64,000 nt of DNA, from assembly GCA_013396915.1 (NCBI GenBank), contig VWZL01002573.1, positions 1,441,535 to 1,505,534 on the forward strand, written 5' to 3'. The notes under the pieces are model-generated. The model did not search any database, was not told the origin of the DNA, and was given only the letters and a program-made list of their open reading frames with translations. This DNA comes from Stercorarius parasiticus (Eukaryota; Chordata; Aves; Charadriiformes; Stercorariidae). Made by a program: the position numbers and the translations under genes. Of the stretch, positions 25,702 to 37,722 are shown piece after piece. Each line of letters opens with the position of its first letter. Position 1 is the stretch's first letter.

Positions 25702-28341
25702 GCCTGGAACCCTGAAAAACTCATAAGTTCTGGGTATTACCAGAGAATTCTTGCAGAAATCTTGAAGAAATCACGCAACCTCCCCACGCCTCTGTGAAAT
25801 TAAGGTAACGCGTTATTTCTCCCACCTCTTCTTGGTTTGACTGAAATTTTCTCAAGGCAGAGACTCTCGTGCTATGTCTGTGCCAAGAACATCGCACAAT
25901 GAAGTGGAAGTTCAGCTTCGGGCGTGTAAGCATTAGCACAATGCAGATTAATATATTTTCTTCCCTTTTTCGTTTAAAGATACAATCTACGTCTGCTTGG
26001 GCTCTGCCTGAGGTATGAAATGTGTGTAAAAGTTCACCTTTTTAGCAGAAAGATGTTTCTTAATTAGAGCTCTTCTTATCAGTCTGCTTCTTTTAACCAT
26101 TTTGATTTAAATATTGTCAGGGTCTCCACTTTTTAAAAAATATACCATAAAAATGTGGGGCTTTTTTCAGTATTAGTATATCTGAATTATGTGCATTTCT
26201 TTGTGGGTTGCTGTGCAAGAATTCTTCTTCAAAGCTATTAATGGCAGAGGGAGTACGGAAAGGTATATTCTGCTGACGATGTGATGAGCATTAATTTGAT
26301 GGAGAACAAACAAGATCTATGCTTGCAGGAGAACTTTCCCCGTGACTTTCTGGAATGGAGATAGATTGTCTGTAGAAACCTCTAAACATGAAAGGACACC
26401 CCCCCCAGAGATCCAAGAAAACCCCTAATTAAATGAATTAGAATATAGCGGCCTTAAAATTATGTTTGTGCTCTGCCATCCTAGACTTCACAACCCTGGG
26501 GACATTGTCTAGCCAGCGATCAGAAGCACAAATGAACTCTGACTCTGATAACTTCGAGACCTAACAGAGAAAGAATGGTGGAAAGTTTGCCAGAGAGGCC
26601 CCAGAGATAATAGCCAGAATTATATAACGTACACATATAGGACAAAAACTACAACGATTTTCTCCTTTGGGATGACAGCTTCAACTACGAATATGACTTC
26701 AATGAAAAACCGTTGCGATTTGGAGACAAAAAATAATGACTGCTGGCCAAATCTGGACCCTTGCATCAAGCCTGCATGACCAGGGATTTGCATGGATGCT
26801 GTTTGTAGTAGGCAGAGCCGCATCCTACCTACTTCGTAGATATTACTAAGCCCCTTAGTTCTCTCCAAGCTAGGGGATTTAGAATAGTGAATCCTCTGAA
26901 TTGCCACATCAATTTTCTCCCATCTGTGCCCTATTCTCGTCCTTCTGCTTGCGAAACTTAGAGATCGTTGCCTTTCCTTCTCTTGGCTGGTCCAGAGTGT
27001 TTCTGATCTGATGTTGGGCAGGATATTGTCTTGGGAAAAATAAAAAAAAACCCCAGAGCTTACCCATTGCAGAATTAAATAATTTCTTTAGATTTTATTA
27101 AAGGATTTTTGTGTGAAGATTTTAGGTGTATACAGATATTTAAATTACATTAAAATAACAGTATTTCCCAGAATTGAAGCATAATATTCCTTTCTTTAGC
27201 ATCCCAGAAGTATTAAAAAGAAAGCAGCTCTTTTCCGACACTATTTGCACTCCATCTGCCAAATTTAGGGGTAAATTTTATCTATGTGCATACTGGGTTG
27301 TCGTCGTCTTGAACTGGAAGTATATAGTATGCATTTAAATCCAGAAAGCTGCCTTTATTTTGAACGTTATATACAAAGCCTATGAAAAAAAAAAAATGAC
27401 ATTTGTCAAAAGCTACAGCTTGACGGTGCTGAATGTTTGCTTTGTGGTAGTGGAGAGTGGTCATTTATCCTTGATTGTCTTCAGAATTATTTGAGGACTT
27501 AACTACAGTTAAAAATGTGACCTGAAACCAATGCCTCCAAGGAAGACGAAATTGCTTCGCTGCCATAGAAATACCAGTACAAGTCAAGAAAATCAGTTGC
27601 TTTCTCTAATCTTCTTTCCTATGGAAACTTTGCTAATGAGATCAATTCCAGAGACAGTTGCCTTGATCCACAATAGTAAAAGTCCTTCTGTCGGCAGCTA
27701 AATAAAGCTGGATAACCTAAAGCTATGTTAAGAATTTGTAGCGTAATGTAAGGTGAACAGACAACCTGGCTTTACTGAGGCAATACCGATACTTAAGTGT
27801 GTCACATTTTGTTTGACTGCTAAAAATGGCCTGTAACTGTTCTTTTAGCCTAGCTTGCTTTCTTTTTGTCCTGCTGCAAATGAGAAGCTATGTCCTTCAT
27901 CAACATGACATGCAATTCGGATGTAGTCCCAGCTGATTTTGTAACTCAGGGGTAGGTAGGAGGAAAGGAAGCCACGGAAATATTCACTTTAGTTCAACGT
28001 TTAGGGGCTTAGCTGAAAAATAAAATCTTCGAGCATGTTGAGTGCTGATTATCCACTCGATACCTAACTTTTCTGTGAGCTGTAGAAAGAGCCTTGGAAT
28101 CAGCAAATGTTTCTTTAGAAAATCAGAAATAAGACATTTTCTTCAAGGTAGAAAAAAATCAGAAAAAACCCAGCCAGACAGATGCTTTATCTTTCACAGG
28201 CTGAAATCAGGAGTGAGGATGTATTTAATCACTGGTAAAGCTGAGGGGACACAGGTGCTGGTCTTTGCCCCGCACGAGACTTGTTACCCATTGGGAGACA
28301 GTTGGAAGGTGCAAGAGGTACAATTAGAATAGTTGTAATAA

Positions 28342-28647
28342 TGGCTTGAGAGCCCTGAGGAGAAGGACTTGGGGGTACTGGTGGGTGAAAAGCTGGCCAT
28401 GAGCCGGCAATGTGCGCTGGCAGCCCAGAAACACCCCCGCACCCTGGGCAGCAGGGCGAGGGGGGGATTCTGCCCCTCTGCTCTGGGGCACCAACAGCAG
28501 AAGGACACGGAGCTGTTGGAGCGGGGCCAGAGGAGGCCCCGGAGATGCTCCAAGGGCTGGAGCCCCTCTGCTGGGAGGACAGGCTGAGAGAGTTGGGGGG
28601 GTTCAGCCTGGAGAAGAGAAGGCTCCGGNACCCCAAGCATTCTATGA
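28342..28647 (+). mobile_element. CR1 LINE fragment with a hidden assembly gap
   Basis: Forward-strand CR1 copy. Translation from 28342 gives the C-terminal part of CR1 ORF2: [16 protein letters not shown], then QCALAAQK, then [13 protein letters not shown]. After a frameshift it continues as [15 protein letters not shown]. Compared with the recalled CR1 consensus, two internal pieces are missing between the QCALAAQK and KDTELLER blocks, so this copy is already deleted. The sequence then meets a single N at 28629 and resumes as ACCCCAAGCATTCTATGA, the CR1 3' terminus with its octamer. The roughly 350-450 bases expected between LEKRRLR and the terminus are absent. The copy is GC-rich and close to consensus, so it belongs to a younger subfamily than the other pieces here. 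It is non-functional. Confidence 0.93.
28629..28629. other. Single-N assembly gap inside CR1
   Basis: One undetermined base where CR1 jumps from the end of ORF2 to the 3' terminus. It is better read as an unsized gap than as one base. Confidence 0.7.
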
Positions 28648-30900
28648 ATAAACAGATAGTATTATTTACATATCAGTTTGCAGTGTCCAGCAGCTTTGTG
28701 ATTGTGTTAAATCTACGGGACTCTGGTAACGGTGCCTATGCAGAAAAGCGACAAGGTGGGGCATGTTTTCATTACCAGTCTTGCATTCAAGGTAGCACAA
28801 TTAGTAACGTCAGATGTGCTTTTCTTTAATAGCAAGTCTCTTATTGCAGTAAAGGCAAGTCAGCATAGCTATTGTAAACAGGTTTCATATTGAGTTGGAA
28901 AAAGATTGCAGTCTTAATGATCTCACTCTTACGCACGTCTATTTTATAATGCTGTGAAAATTCTTGGAATTTACTTACTCTGCATTTTGGTATTTCTAAG
29001 TGAAAAAGGTGAAGTTCTTTCTTTTTTTTTCTGTACCTCATTAGTGAATTTTACCTCATTAGGAAATCCTTTAAAATGCCTGAATTGCCATCCTGAAGAA
29101 TTAAGTCTTCCATTCATCGACAGAACATGTGCAGCTTTGGCACAAGCAGCATAAATTACTTTCTCTTTCCTGTCACTGGTTTTCTGTCTTGCTTGGGAGG
29201 TGGACATCTAGAGAGCATGGCTCAGACAGTGCAGACACCCCGTCTTTGACCTAACTCATGAGGAGAGTAAGCAGGAAGGGGGGAGTTTTCATTTTCTCAA
29301 GAAATGTATGTTCTTTGGCTGAATGTATTAAGTACGTTCTCATAACCTTTTTTTTCCCCAGTGGAATCTTTGATTTTTTTTTTTTTTTTTTTGGTCCTAC
29401 TGCAGATTCTGGAAACTGCAATTATGGTAAGGTGACAGTGCCAACACTTTTGAGGTGTTTCTTCACGCTTACTAAGATGCAAACAGGAATCCTTTATTCA
29501 TTTTGGAGCTGGTCAGGCAGTAAAGGTAAACTAGTAACGGTTTCTCTCCTAGTATTTGTAAAATTAATCGCCTAGATTCAAAACCTAATGCAAACAAAGA
29601 CTCATACAAAAGTTTGGGCCGTATCCTCAGCCACTATTAATCGGCAGAGCTAACTTAGAACCTGGAAAGCTGTAAGGATGTAAATCCACCGAACGTCAGT
29701 TTAAAATGCCTCCAACTCAAAGAACTGCAGGGTTCAAGATGCTCATGTGCATGGCTTAGACTAAGCCCCAGCTAATTCAGGCAGAGCTGGGGAATTTCAT
29801 CATCCCAGTAAATTCATCACCAGTACATTAACAGAGGAGGGGGGCAGTGTAGGTTTCCCAAGGAAGGTTTCTGCCAGCTGAAATGGCCTCTCTGCTCTTT
29901 CACATTATTTGGTTTTGATTATTAATTTACTTCAGAGTAAACACAGAGCTCAGTGTTTTCATCTTTTCTTTTTCAGTGGAAGTAGATGCTGACATAAAAA
30001 AAAACCAACAAAAAACCCTCTTAAATTCCTGGTGATTGTTTGATTGGTAATGATTGCAGAGGAATTAGGGGGAAGAAAATGACTCAAGTAAGGCGCATAA
30101 CTGAATCCAATGGTAAAATCCATGTTGCTTACACCAGGATGTAGGATTTTGTCGTTGCTCTCAGCTCTGGCAGGATCCACCTTTAAAATCAACATGTATT
30201 TGCACAGATCTTTAGTAACAAAGACTCTCTTTGGCCTGACTTGTACTGAAACTTGTTGAAGTAAACAGAGATGTTTGTGGAGAAAGAGCAGCAGCTGAGA
30301 GGAGACCGAGCCCCTTCTGCACGCGTGGGGTCTGAGATCCTGGGCTGTCAAACACACTTTACTCTCACTGAATTAAACTGGAGCAACATCAGGCTCTGCT
30401 CTGTTACTCTGAGGGCAGATATTTGATGGCGATTTAGTTCTTTGGTCACTCTGACAAAGGACGTTTCTTTGGTGTTAAAAAAAAAACTTTGTTATATTGA
30501 GCTGCAGAAGACGGCATCGGTTCCCAAATTCGCCGGTCCTGAATATTCATATTTCTGCATTTAAACACGGATGTTAGGAAAATACTCGTAAGTAGAAGAG
30601 GGGATAATTGATATCACATGAGTTAGTAGATTTGTTTGTTGATAATTGGAAAGGCATTTATTTTAAGTCCAGCGATTCCATTTTGCTGTAAATTTAGGCC
30701 TGTTTCGTTCCTGTCAGATATGGGCTCATGTATTATTACATGACAGAGCTTTGAGTAAAATGATACATTTTCCTCTAGATCAGCCCGTCTGGCCTCAGCA
30801 AGTTTATTCAGGCAGTGGAAATCCCTTATTAAATACATTTTTCAAAACTTCCTGCAATACTGTTTATTTATAGATTACAGGGGAGATAATCAGTGCTTTC
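28648..30900. other. Non-coding stretch
   Basis: Contains a T19 run at 29374-29392. A 132-codon minus-strand frame (29959-30357) starts in ordinary sequence and runs out through an A/T-rich tail; I do not recognise it and see no support for its being coding. Confidence 0.55.
29374..29392. repeat. T19 homopolymer
   Basis: Uninterrupted run of 19 T. Confidence 0.95.
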
Positions 30901-31083
30901 CACTCATATTCGCTTAGTTCTTCCTAATGATACCTAGTCACACTCAGTCATGGTCATGCATACTCTGTTCCACTCACAGTGAATTCCATTCACAGTAAAT
31001 TTGAATTCACACTTCATAGTCAATCATTTAACTCATTCACATCAGTCACACCGAATCAATACTCTCTCTCTCTTTTTTTTTTA
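30901..31083. repeat. Degenerate CACTCA/ATTCACAG-rich block ending in a CT tract
   Basis: Related short words (CACTCA, CACTCACAG, ATTCACAG, ATTCACAC, CATCAGTCACA) recur across ~150 bases. A 16-bp imperfect duplication lies at 30971-30986 and 30987-31002 (13 of 16 match). The block ends in (CT)n followed by T-run at about 31062-31083. It looks like a decayed minisatellite; clustered TCACTCA words also resemble weak AP-1 half-sites. Confidence 0.55.
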
Positions 31084-31327
31084 ATGCTCGCTCCTTTCCT
31101 TTCACATTTACTCTTAAACATCTGCAATCATACTCGTTTGCTTGGAGTCTGTCCTTAGAGCCAGAACCTGGCTGTCATTAATTGTAAGCCCTCCGTTACT
31201 CATAAATTAAAACGGTTATTGCAGGACTAGACAAATATTGCAGAACGGCAGGTACTGCTTAGATTTCTTGCTGATGGCAACGAACCGGAGGTGATGTTAT
31301 TCTCCTTGTGTTGGAGTGGAAAGCTTG

Positions 31328-31375
31328 CACACACGAGCGTGTTACCTCATTACACACAGCGTAACCTCGTGTGTG
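31328..31375. repeat. Compact hairpin, 10 + 5 bp stem
   Basis: CACACACGAG (31328-31337) pairs with CTCGTGTGTG (31366-31375). After a 3-nt bulge, GTTAC (31341-31345) pairs with GTAAC (31361-31365) around a 15-nt loop. Pairing stops outside 31328-31375. Confidence 0.8.
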
Positions 31376-31474
31376 ATGTGGATCTGTTAGCCTTAGGTTG
31401 TTTGTTTTGATTACCCTGGGGATGCACGACAATTAAGTAGAGTTGATGCTGCCTTTTTTTTTTGCCCTTTTTTT

Positions 31475-31500
31475 NNNNNNNNNNNNNNNNNNNNNNNNNN
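31475..31500. other. Assembly gap, 26 N
   Basis: Undetermined bases directly after two long T-runs, which probably caused the break. True length is unknown. Confidence 0.98.
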
Positions 31501-32729
31501 TTAATTTGATTCTAAACAAAGGTGAAATACTGTGAAAACAGGACGGGAGGCCAAGTATATTGTTGTGGTCGGAAATCATGAAAACGAGCAGTGTGTTGAG
31601 TAGAACAGGGTCTATTTACTAACTAGGATTTTATAAAATGAACATTTGCAAACTCTTTTGTCTCCGTGGTGTATCTGCAGCCTGGCTCAGGAGAGAATGA
31701 ACCTACCACACTGTTCCCCTAAAGTTGGTCCAGCGTCTCTGGTCTCAGGGAGCTGTTTCATGCAAGACTGAATAGTGGGCAAAAGGGATTGTAGGTATAT
31801 TTGTGCCTCCTTTTGCTTCCAGATGGCATCAGGCAACTATTTTTCTGTGAAGGCTTTGATGTCAAAATGCTAAAGATACCTTAAAGCTCTAAATTTCCCA
31901 CGGAGTATTACAGCGCAGAAGTCACTAGTAAGATTTCCTGGTTTTAAGAGCTAGAATGTGCAAGAATATTAATATAGATGTTTTAACCGTACATTGAATT
32001 TACTGATGAGGAGCATATTCATTTTTGTTATTTTTTTTCTCCCCTCCATTTAGGTCTATATCAATAATTGACAGCCGAAAAAATAATAAGTAGCATTTAA
32101 CCAAAGGGCACGACTCCACCCCCATTGAAAACTAGATGTTACATATGAATCCACATGAATAGTAATGGGAAAAAAAAGGCAAGGAAAAATACTTAAAGGT
32201 TTTGATGAAATTGTTAAAGCAGTAATGGTGGGCAAATATTTGGTGTGCGAAGTCTCCCTTGACTCTCAGGGCACTTACGAGTCCCCAAACAGGAGGAGAG
32301 ATGAGCCAGCCTTACTCGCAGCATGTTGTGACTTCCAGTGAGCAGAAAAAAGAAACCATTGCATTGAATTAATAGCAGTGTATCTGGGGACAAAAGAGCA
32401 TGTCCCATGAGATGCAAAAGGATCATATCTATCATCTTGAGATTGGCCTAGGAGGAGAGAAAGCACATTTGATAGACTATTATCCTAATTTCTGTCCTGA
32501 AAAATCAGACGGGTACGGACAGTGGAGCATCAGCTGTAACCTCAGAGCCACAAACCTGAAGCAAAAGGCTTCTTTTGTTCTTTTCTCTTCCTCTTTTTTT
32601 TTTTTTTTTGTTCTGTTATTTATCCTTAAAAAGGAAAGAAAGAGAGCAAGACAATTACATGCTCTGAGGAGTCACAGTAATCGATAGCAGAAGGCAGCAG
32701 GGAGATGGGTCTGGATAGCTGAGGACTGA
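31501..32729. other. Non-coding stretch
   Basis: AT-rich sequence with a T16 run at 32594-32609. Nothing else is recognised. Confidence 0.55.
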
Positions 32730-32940
32730 AGCGAAGGAACGTGATGCTTTCGGGACATGAAGTTTGTTGGGGGGAGCAACAGAGCACCTACGTACCACCG
32801 AGCACCCGGGGACACGGACAGAAAGGCTCATATGGCATTTAATTAATGTTGCCAGGCAAGACGCAACCACCAAGTTAACCGCGGAGGCTCACGTTGTGTT
32901 GGCTGCTCTATATAGGGCAGCGCCGATGAATTTTCGTGGC
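32730..32940. promoter_or_regulatory. CpG-enriched patch with TATATA element
   Basis: About 14 CpG occur in ~210 bases, in otherwise CpG-poor surroundings. TATATAGGG (TATATA at 32909-32914) is followed by GCAGCGCCG. This could be a weak promoter or an enhancer. No exon or open frame with similarity follows on either strand. Confidence 0.25.
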
Positions 32941-33120
32941 CCCTTTTCTGCTCTCTTGGTAAAGTCATTCCCATCCATAACACAGCAATGACCATTAAGG
33001 GAAAAAGCAAGACCTGACCCATAAACAAGAACCGGTGGACAAATTCCATACTGCTTTTTCTGTATCAATAATGCCTTTCACTCCCTGAAATATTCTTTTC
33101 ACCCTCAGGTTTTCTTTTGC

Positions 33121-33178
33121 TTTGTTTTGTTATTTTTTATTGTGGTTTTTTTTTGGTTTTTTTGTTTTTTTTTTTTTT
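33121..33178. repeat. T-rich simple repeat
   Basis: T-runs separated by G or A over ~58 bases. Confidence 0.9.
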
Positions 33179-36100
33179 AGCAAATAAGTTCTTAAACAAA
33201 GATTTCTGTGTCAATTAGTGAAGTGCATTTTGGACTTTCTTTCCTCAGTGTGTGCTTAGCAGATGTTCGCAGAAAAACAAAGTTTACCCAAACATTTCTG
33301 AGGTTGGAGTTTGTATATACAGCCTCTCTCTTTTCTTTCCAAAGGGTACCATATTAACAATTCTTTTCTCGCCAGTATAAATATTTTTACTGCAATTAAC
33401 TGCATAATGGTACAACACAGATACTTGAAGAGGGCGTACTTATCCACTACAATTTGAGTCATGCCTTTACAGTAGCATCCACCCCGATGTATTAGAAATC
33501 AACTGAATTTTTATTGGAAAAACATCTAAATATGGGAATAATTCCCCAACCTGTTTATTTTGAAAAGTGGTTTGCCTTCTAATAACACAGCCGTAACGAA
33601 ACATCTATTAGCTTTGTTTTACTTTATTTTATTTTTTTTCTGAGTCATTCTTTGATTTTTTTTCAAAACATTTTGGTCATCCGCAGACTCGAAGTCTCCT
33701 TCCAGGAGAAACACTGCAGAATCAAGTGCATCTCTCCTGCCTTTTAAAATTACCCTTCAGGGCAGCGCGCACACAGAGTGACCCTGGCTTTTGACAAACC
33801 TTTGCTGAACAAAATGTAACAAGCCCTGTATATTTTGAGCAGCATTTTCTATTCTGACAGAGACAGCTCGGTAGCATTTGATGTCTGCTTGCTGGTCATA
33901 GATAATGGTGCATCTTGGGACCATTGTCATCCCTGTCAATAAGATGGCCTGGGGGGACGTGCAACAAAGCTACCTTTTGATTCACCGTTTTTCCTTCCTT
34001 CCCAAGACATTTGTAAGCCTGTGGTCAGCTAGGTCACTTTATTTCACCCTGATGTGCCTTGATAATAGCATCATGTCTAACAAAAAATTTTGACAGACCA
34101 TCGATGTATGTTTCTTTGGTTCCTATGTTGTTTTCTATGCCCCCTCAATGTCAAACAAGCTTTGAAAGCTACTGATTATGTTTGTTTGGACCAAATTTGA
34201 CAAGATTCCTATTCTTTGAAGCAATTAAGCTCCTGAGGATGGATCTTGGGATTTGAGCTAATTTTTTTTAGCATTGCAGGAAGCTACCGGTGCATATCAT
34301 AGACTTTGGCTTTATTTTGTTGTTTCAAGGTTGCGTTTTCGTTGTGTGTTTAGAAACACCTGAACCTGAAGGAAACTTTTGAGCATTAAAAGAAAAAAAG
34401 AAAATAAAAAAGGGAAAAAAAAAATCTGCAGCTTAAAGTTAAAAGTTTTGCCTATGTATACATTTATTTTATCACAAAAAGGCAAGTTTGTCAGGTTCAG
34501 GTAGTGAATACTCTGCAGAGTTTAACTGTTCTGAGGCCACACGGGCTGTCCACTTGCAGAATATATTTGAGGAGCTAATCTATTAAACCCCATGCTTACG
34601 AAGTAATAGAGATGGCAAATAAAGTATTTTGCTCAACTGGCCACAGATAACAACTCACAGCCTGGCTCACTTATTGTTTAAATTAGTTGCAGGCAATTTA
34701 GCGTATTACAAATGGGAATTAGCAGTATTTTCAGTTTTATCAGTTAGCTAAATTGTCAAATGGAGTTACTGGAGTTCAGTAAAGCATTTCCAGAGCTACA
34801 CAACCATTTTTTTGGCAGCCACAGATAGAAGTTTGCATCCTGCCCCTGTAGCAGTGGGCATGAAGCACACACACGTTTAATTGGGTGAGGGCTTTTTTCT
34901 TTCTTTGGCACATAAAGATGAATTTATCACAGTTCATGTAATACTAGAAGAGGAAAATGGTAACTTCGTGTTATAAAAAAAAAAAAAAAAAAGGCTTTTC
35001 ATTTCTGTCCTGTGCTATGTTTTAAGAATTTTTTGTTGCTTTTAAATATATTTAATTCTATTCCTTTATCCTTTATCACCACACAGTGGAAAGGAACTTC
35101 CCTTTGAAAATAACCACTAGCAAAAAGTCACCTTTTTTTTTTTGTATTTGATGACATTTGAGGCCAGATCCCAAAGGGCCTGTACATGTCCAGATCCTAC
35201 CTTGTGAATGGAAATTTGGAGTTGCCCAGAAGCCTGAGTTTCTCAGATTCTGACAGCAGCTGGGCAGAGATTTTTGATTTATGTTGCCTTTCAAAGCAGC
35301 AGAGAAGCTTCAGGAACTTCATGAGCGGTAGAAATCCCCAGGAATAAGCAACCTTTTAAAATCAGCTCTCCATTTTTTCTTGGGAGTCGGCAACCGTCAC
35401 TGAAAGGAAAGTAAATCTGAGGTGAAATGACGAAGACGGAGTGACCGGCTGTGATTCAGGGTGTACCAACACCTGTAGCATATTCCCACACCTGCTCCTG
35501 CCCATTTTGGTGGCCCAGTCAACAATCCAGTTTACTGGACTGCTCACCTTCCAGCATTGTTCTGCCACTGGCCTCTAAGACCAGTGTAGGCAAATTTCCA
35601 TGCCTCAGCTTCCCTTTGGATAAAAACGGGATATAAGTATTAATCCCCTTTTAAAAGAAGTCATTTGATATCCCTCATTGAAGGCAAGGTAGTGGGTAGG
35701 TACAATTGTAAAACAGATTGTATTTTCTTTTTTAATAGAATTTGTATTTAGTTTTTTAATATTATGACTGAAATGACAGCCTCTCATTTTCGCACAGTTT
35801 TGCTTTGATTTTGAGTCATTATTTGGGTTATTTTACCTTCAAAACATGTATTTATAGAGTTGTAATAGCTATTGATGAAAATGTAGCTAATAGTTACCTA
35901 CTGCAAATTTATGCGTTTTTCTTGCTTATAACATATCGGAATTGCAAATTTTCCCAAGGAATTAAGCTCCTTTTTGTTGTGGCCAGGATATTCCTTCTCC
36001 CTCCCACACAGTGAGCCAAGAACAATGGTTTCTGTCTGCGACCATGCCACCACTGCTAGTGTTGTTTTAAAGCCATGTCCGAAGGCCCTCCAAAAGGGTA

Positions 36101-37659
36101 CCAAGCATATAGAAGAACTGATTGGTTTGCTTTCTTTTTTCTAGTATTTTTTTGCATGAACACAGTATTTCCTCAAAATTAATACTGATGCTTTTCTGGC
36201 ATTTATATTCAGTGCCTTTCCAGCAGGCTATCTATAGTTCTTTGGGGCAGTATTGTCTAGTTATTCTTTCATATTAAATGATTGGGTTATTACTTTTATG
36301 TCTTTAGAATATTTCATTTTACTGATTTCTCCATATTAAAAAGATGATAAATTATAGCAGCTATTAAGGGCCCAATCCTGAATTCTTAATGTAGTCATTT
36401 CCATTAAAGTTCCCCCTGACATAGATTTATATGGAATCTGATAAATTTGTGCTTGGCAAATTCCTAGAGAAACTACAGAAACCTGAATTAAATTAGTCTG
36501 TTAAAATAATCAACATGAGCCTGATCTTGTCAAGTAAGTGGTAGATGAGTGTGTTCTGTTCATCACAGGATGGGAGTTAATGACTAATTATTGAGCACCA
36601 AAATGGGAAGAGTGCAGTGGGATTTTCAGGCACATGAGGGATTTAGAACTGAACCCTATTTTTGTTTTAAATCTTACTAGTCTGCAGGGTTTTTTTTCTC
36701 GCACTTCTAATCTATTTTCCTCTACTAGGAGAAAAATGAAGCTGTCCACTAATGGCAATTCTTAAATAGTGCAGGACACACAACGAGCCCCTTCTCAGAT
36801 GGAGAGACAAGCTCCAGCAGCTGCTCGGTGTTTGAACACGGGCTGTGTGTGTCCCATGGTGATGTTGACTCTCTTTGGTCCCCTTGAACATCACCTGGAG
36901 ACCATCGATGTCAAAATGGGTTTTTCCCATGACCATCATAGGTGTTCACATTGACCTCTCAAGACTTCTGTTGGCATCATCTAAACTAGCAGCCTACCAC
37001 CATTACTTTTGCTTTCTGGAGCAAAACTTTCCAAGCCAACACATGGACAAATCCACTGAACTTCCCAGAATTTGGTTTTGAGGGAACTGTTTTCATGCAA
37101 TTAATGAGCAAAATAATACCCTCCCACCCCTTCCTCTGTGAGATACAATATTGGTGTGATGCCAGTGGAGCAGCAGCTGGAGCAAAGCCCACAACAATCT
37201 CAAATTTTTCTTCTAGCTCTTTTCTTACGATGTGGTGAATAGTTTGTAAAATGTAGACATCAACACAAAAAGCAGTCCTATTGAAATTTTTTTTCTGATA
37301 TATAATAATTCAAATTCAAATAGATCACAAATGCCAAAGCCTATATTTGTGCCATAAGCATCTTGGGAAAAGGAAATGCATCTCATGAACCTCCATAGTC
37401 CAGCCGTGGGGCAGACTGGCTGTTGCTCTGTGTAACTATTATTTTTTTTCCTGGTATCACCTCAGTGACCGAGTATTCCTCAACGTAATTGTGAACAATG
37501 AATGTAGCAAAACCTTGTTTTCAAATTCCTTCTTACAGTTTTCAAATAACACATTTTTTAAGCCATCACCATATATTTGAAATTACATTTAAATTGATCC
37601 TCACTGAAAGATATCTTACATCATGGATATTATTTAATCAAGCTTCTACCTGCACTTAG
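33179..37659. other. Non-coding stretch
   Basis: Holds an A/G-rich run at about 34388-34423, an A18 run at 34975-34992 and a possible stub of an old sauropsid repeat at 36369-36415. No gene is recognised. Confidence 0.55.
34975..34992. repeat. A18 homopolymer
   Basis: Uninterrupted run of 18 A. Confidence 0.95.
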
Positions 37660-37722
37660 TATAGAATCATAGAATCTTCATGGTTGGAAAGGACCTTTGA
37701 GACCATCGAGTCCAACCATACG
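37660..37722 (-). mobile_element. CR1 LINE tail, about 60 bp
   Basis: Minus-strand CR1 3' terminus. Read on the plus strand, ATAGAATCATAGAATC is the complement of two terminal octamers. It is followed by TGGTTGGAAAGGACCTTTGAG and ACCATCGAGTCCAACC, the usual last bases of the 3' UTR. Everything 5' of this is missing, an extreme truncation for the family. The octamers are intact, so it is younger than the copy at 268-380. Confidence 0.92.

Larger units (their letters stand above)
19766..28341. other. AT-rich non-coding stretch
   Basis: Only homopolymers (A12 near 19988, A17 at 20101-20117, a T/C tract at about 22013-22041) and a small hairpin (25680-25701) are noted. Short frames at 21523-21849 and 23405-23749 are unrecognised and lack coding character. 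Confidence 0.55.

Noticed and set aside
28229..28640. Minus-strand frames of 118-135 codons and plus-strand frames of 72-139 codons
   Set aside because: They are shadows of, or broken pieces of, the CR1 ORF2 remnant, and several run through the N.
29959..30357. 132-codon minus-strand frame
   Set aside because: No recognisable domain; its end depends on an A/T-rich run. Treated as chance.
34975..34992. Poly(A) tail of a processed pseudogene (also considered at 20101 and, inverted, at 29374 and 56428)
   Set aside because: No gene-like sequence precedes any of these runs, and I saw no target-site duplications. Simple homopolymers explain them.
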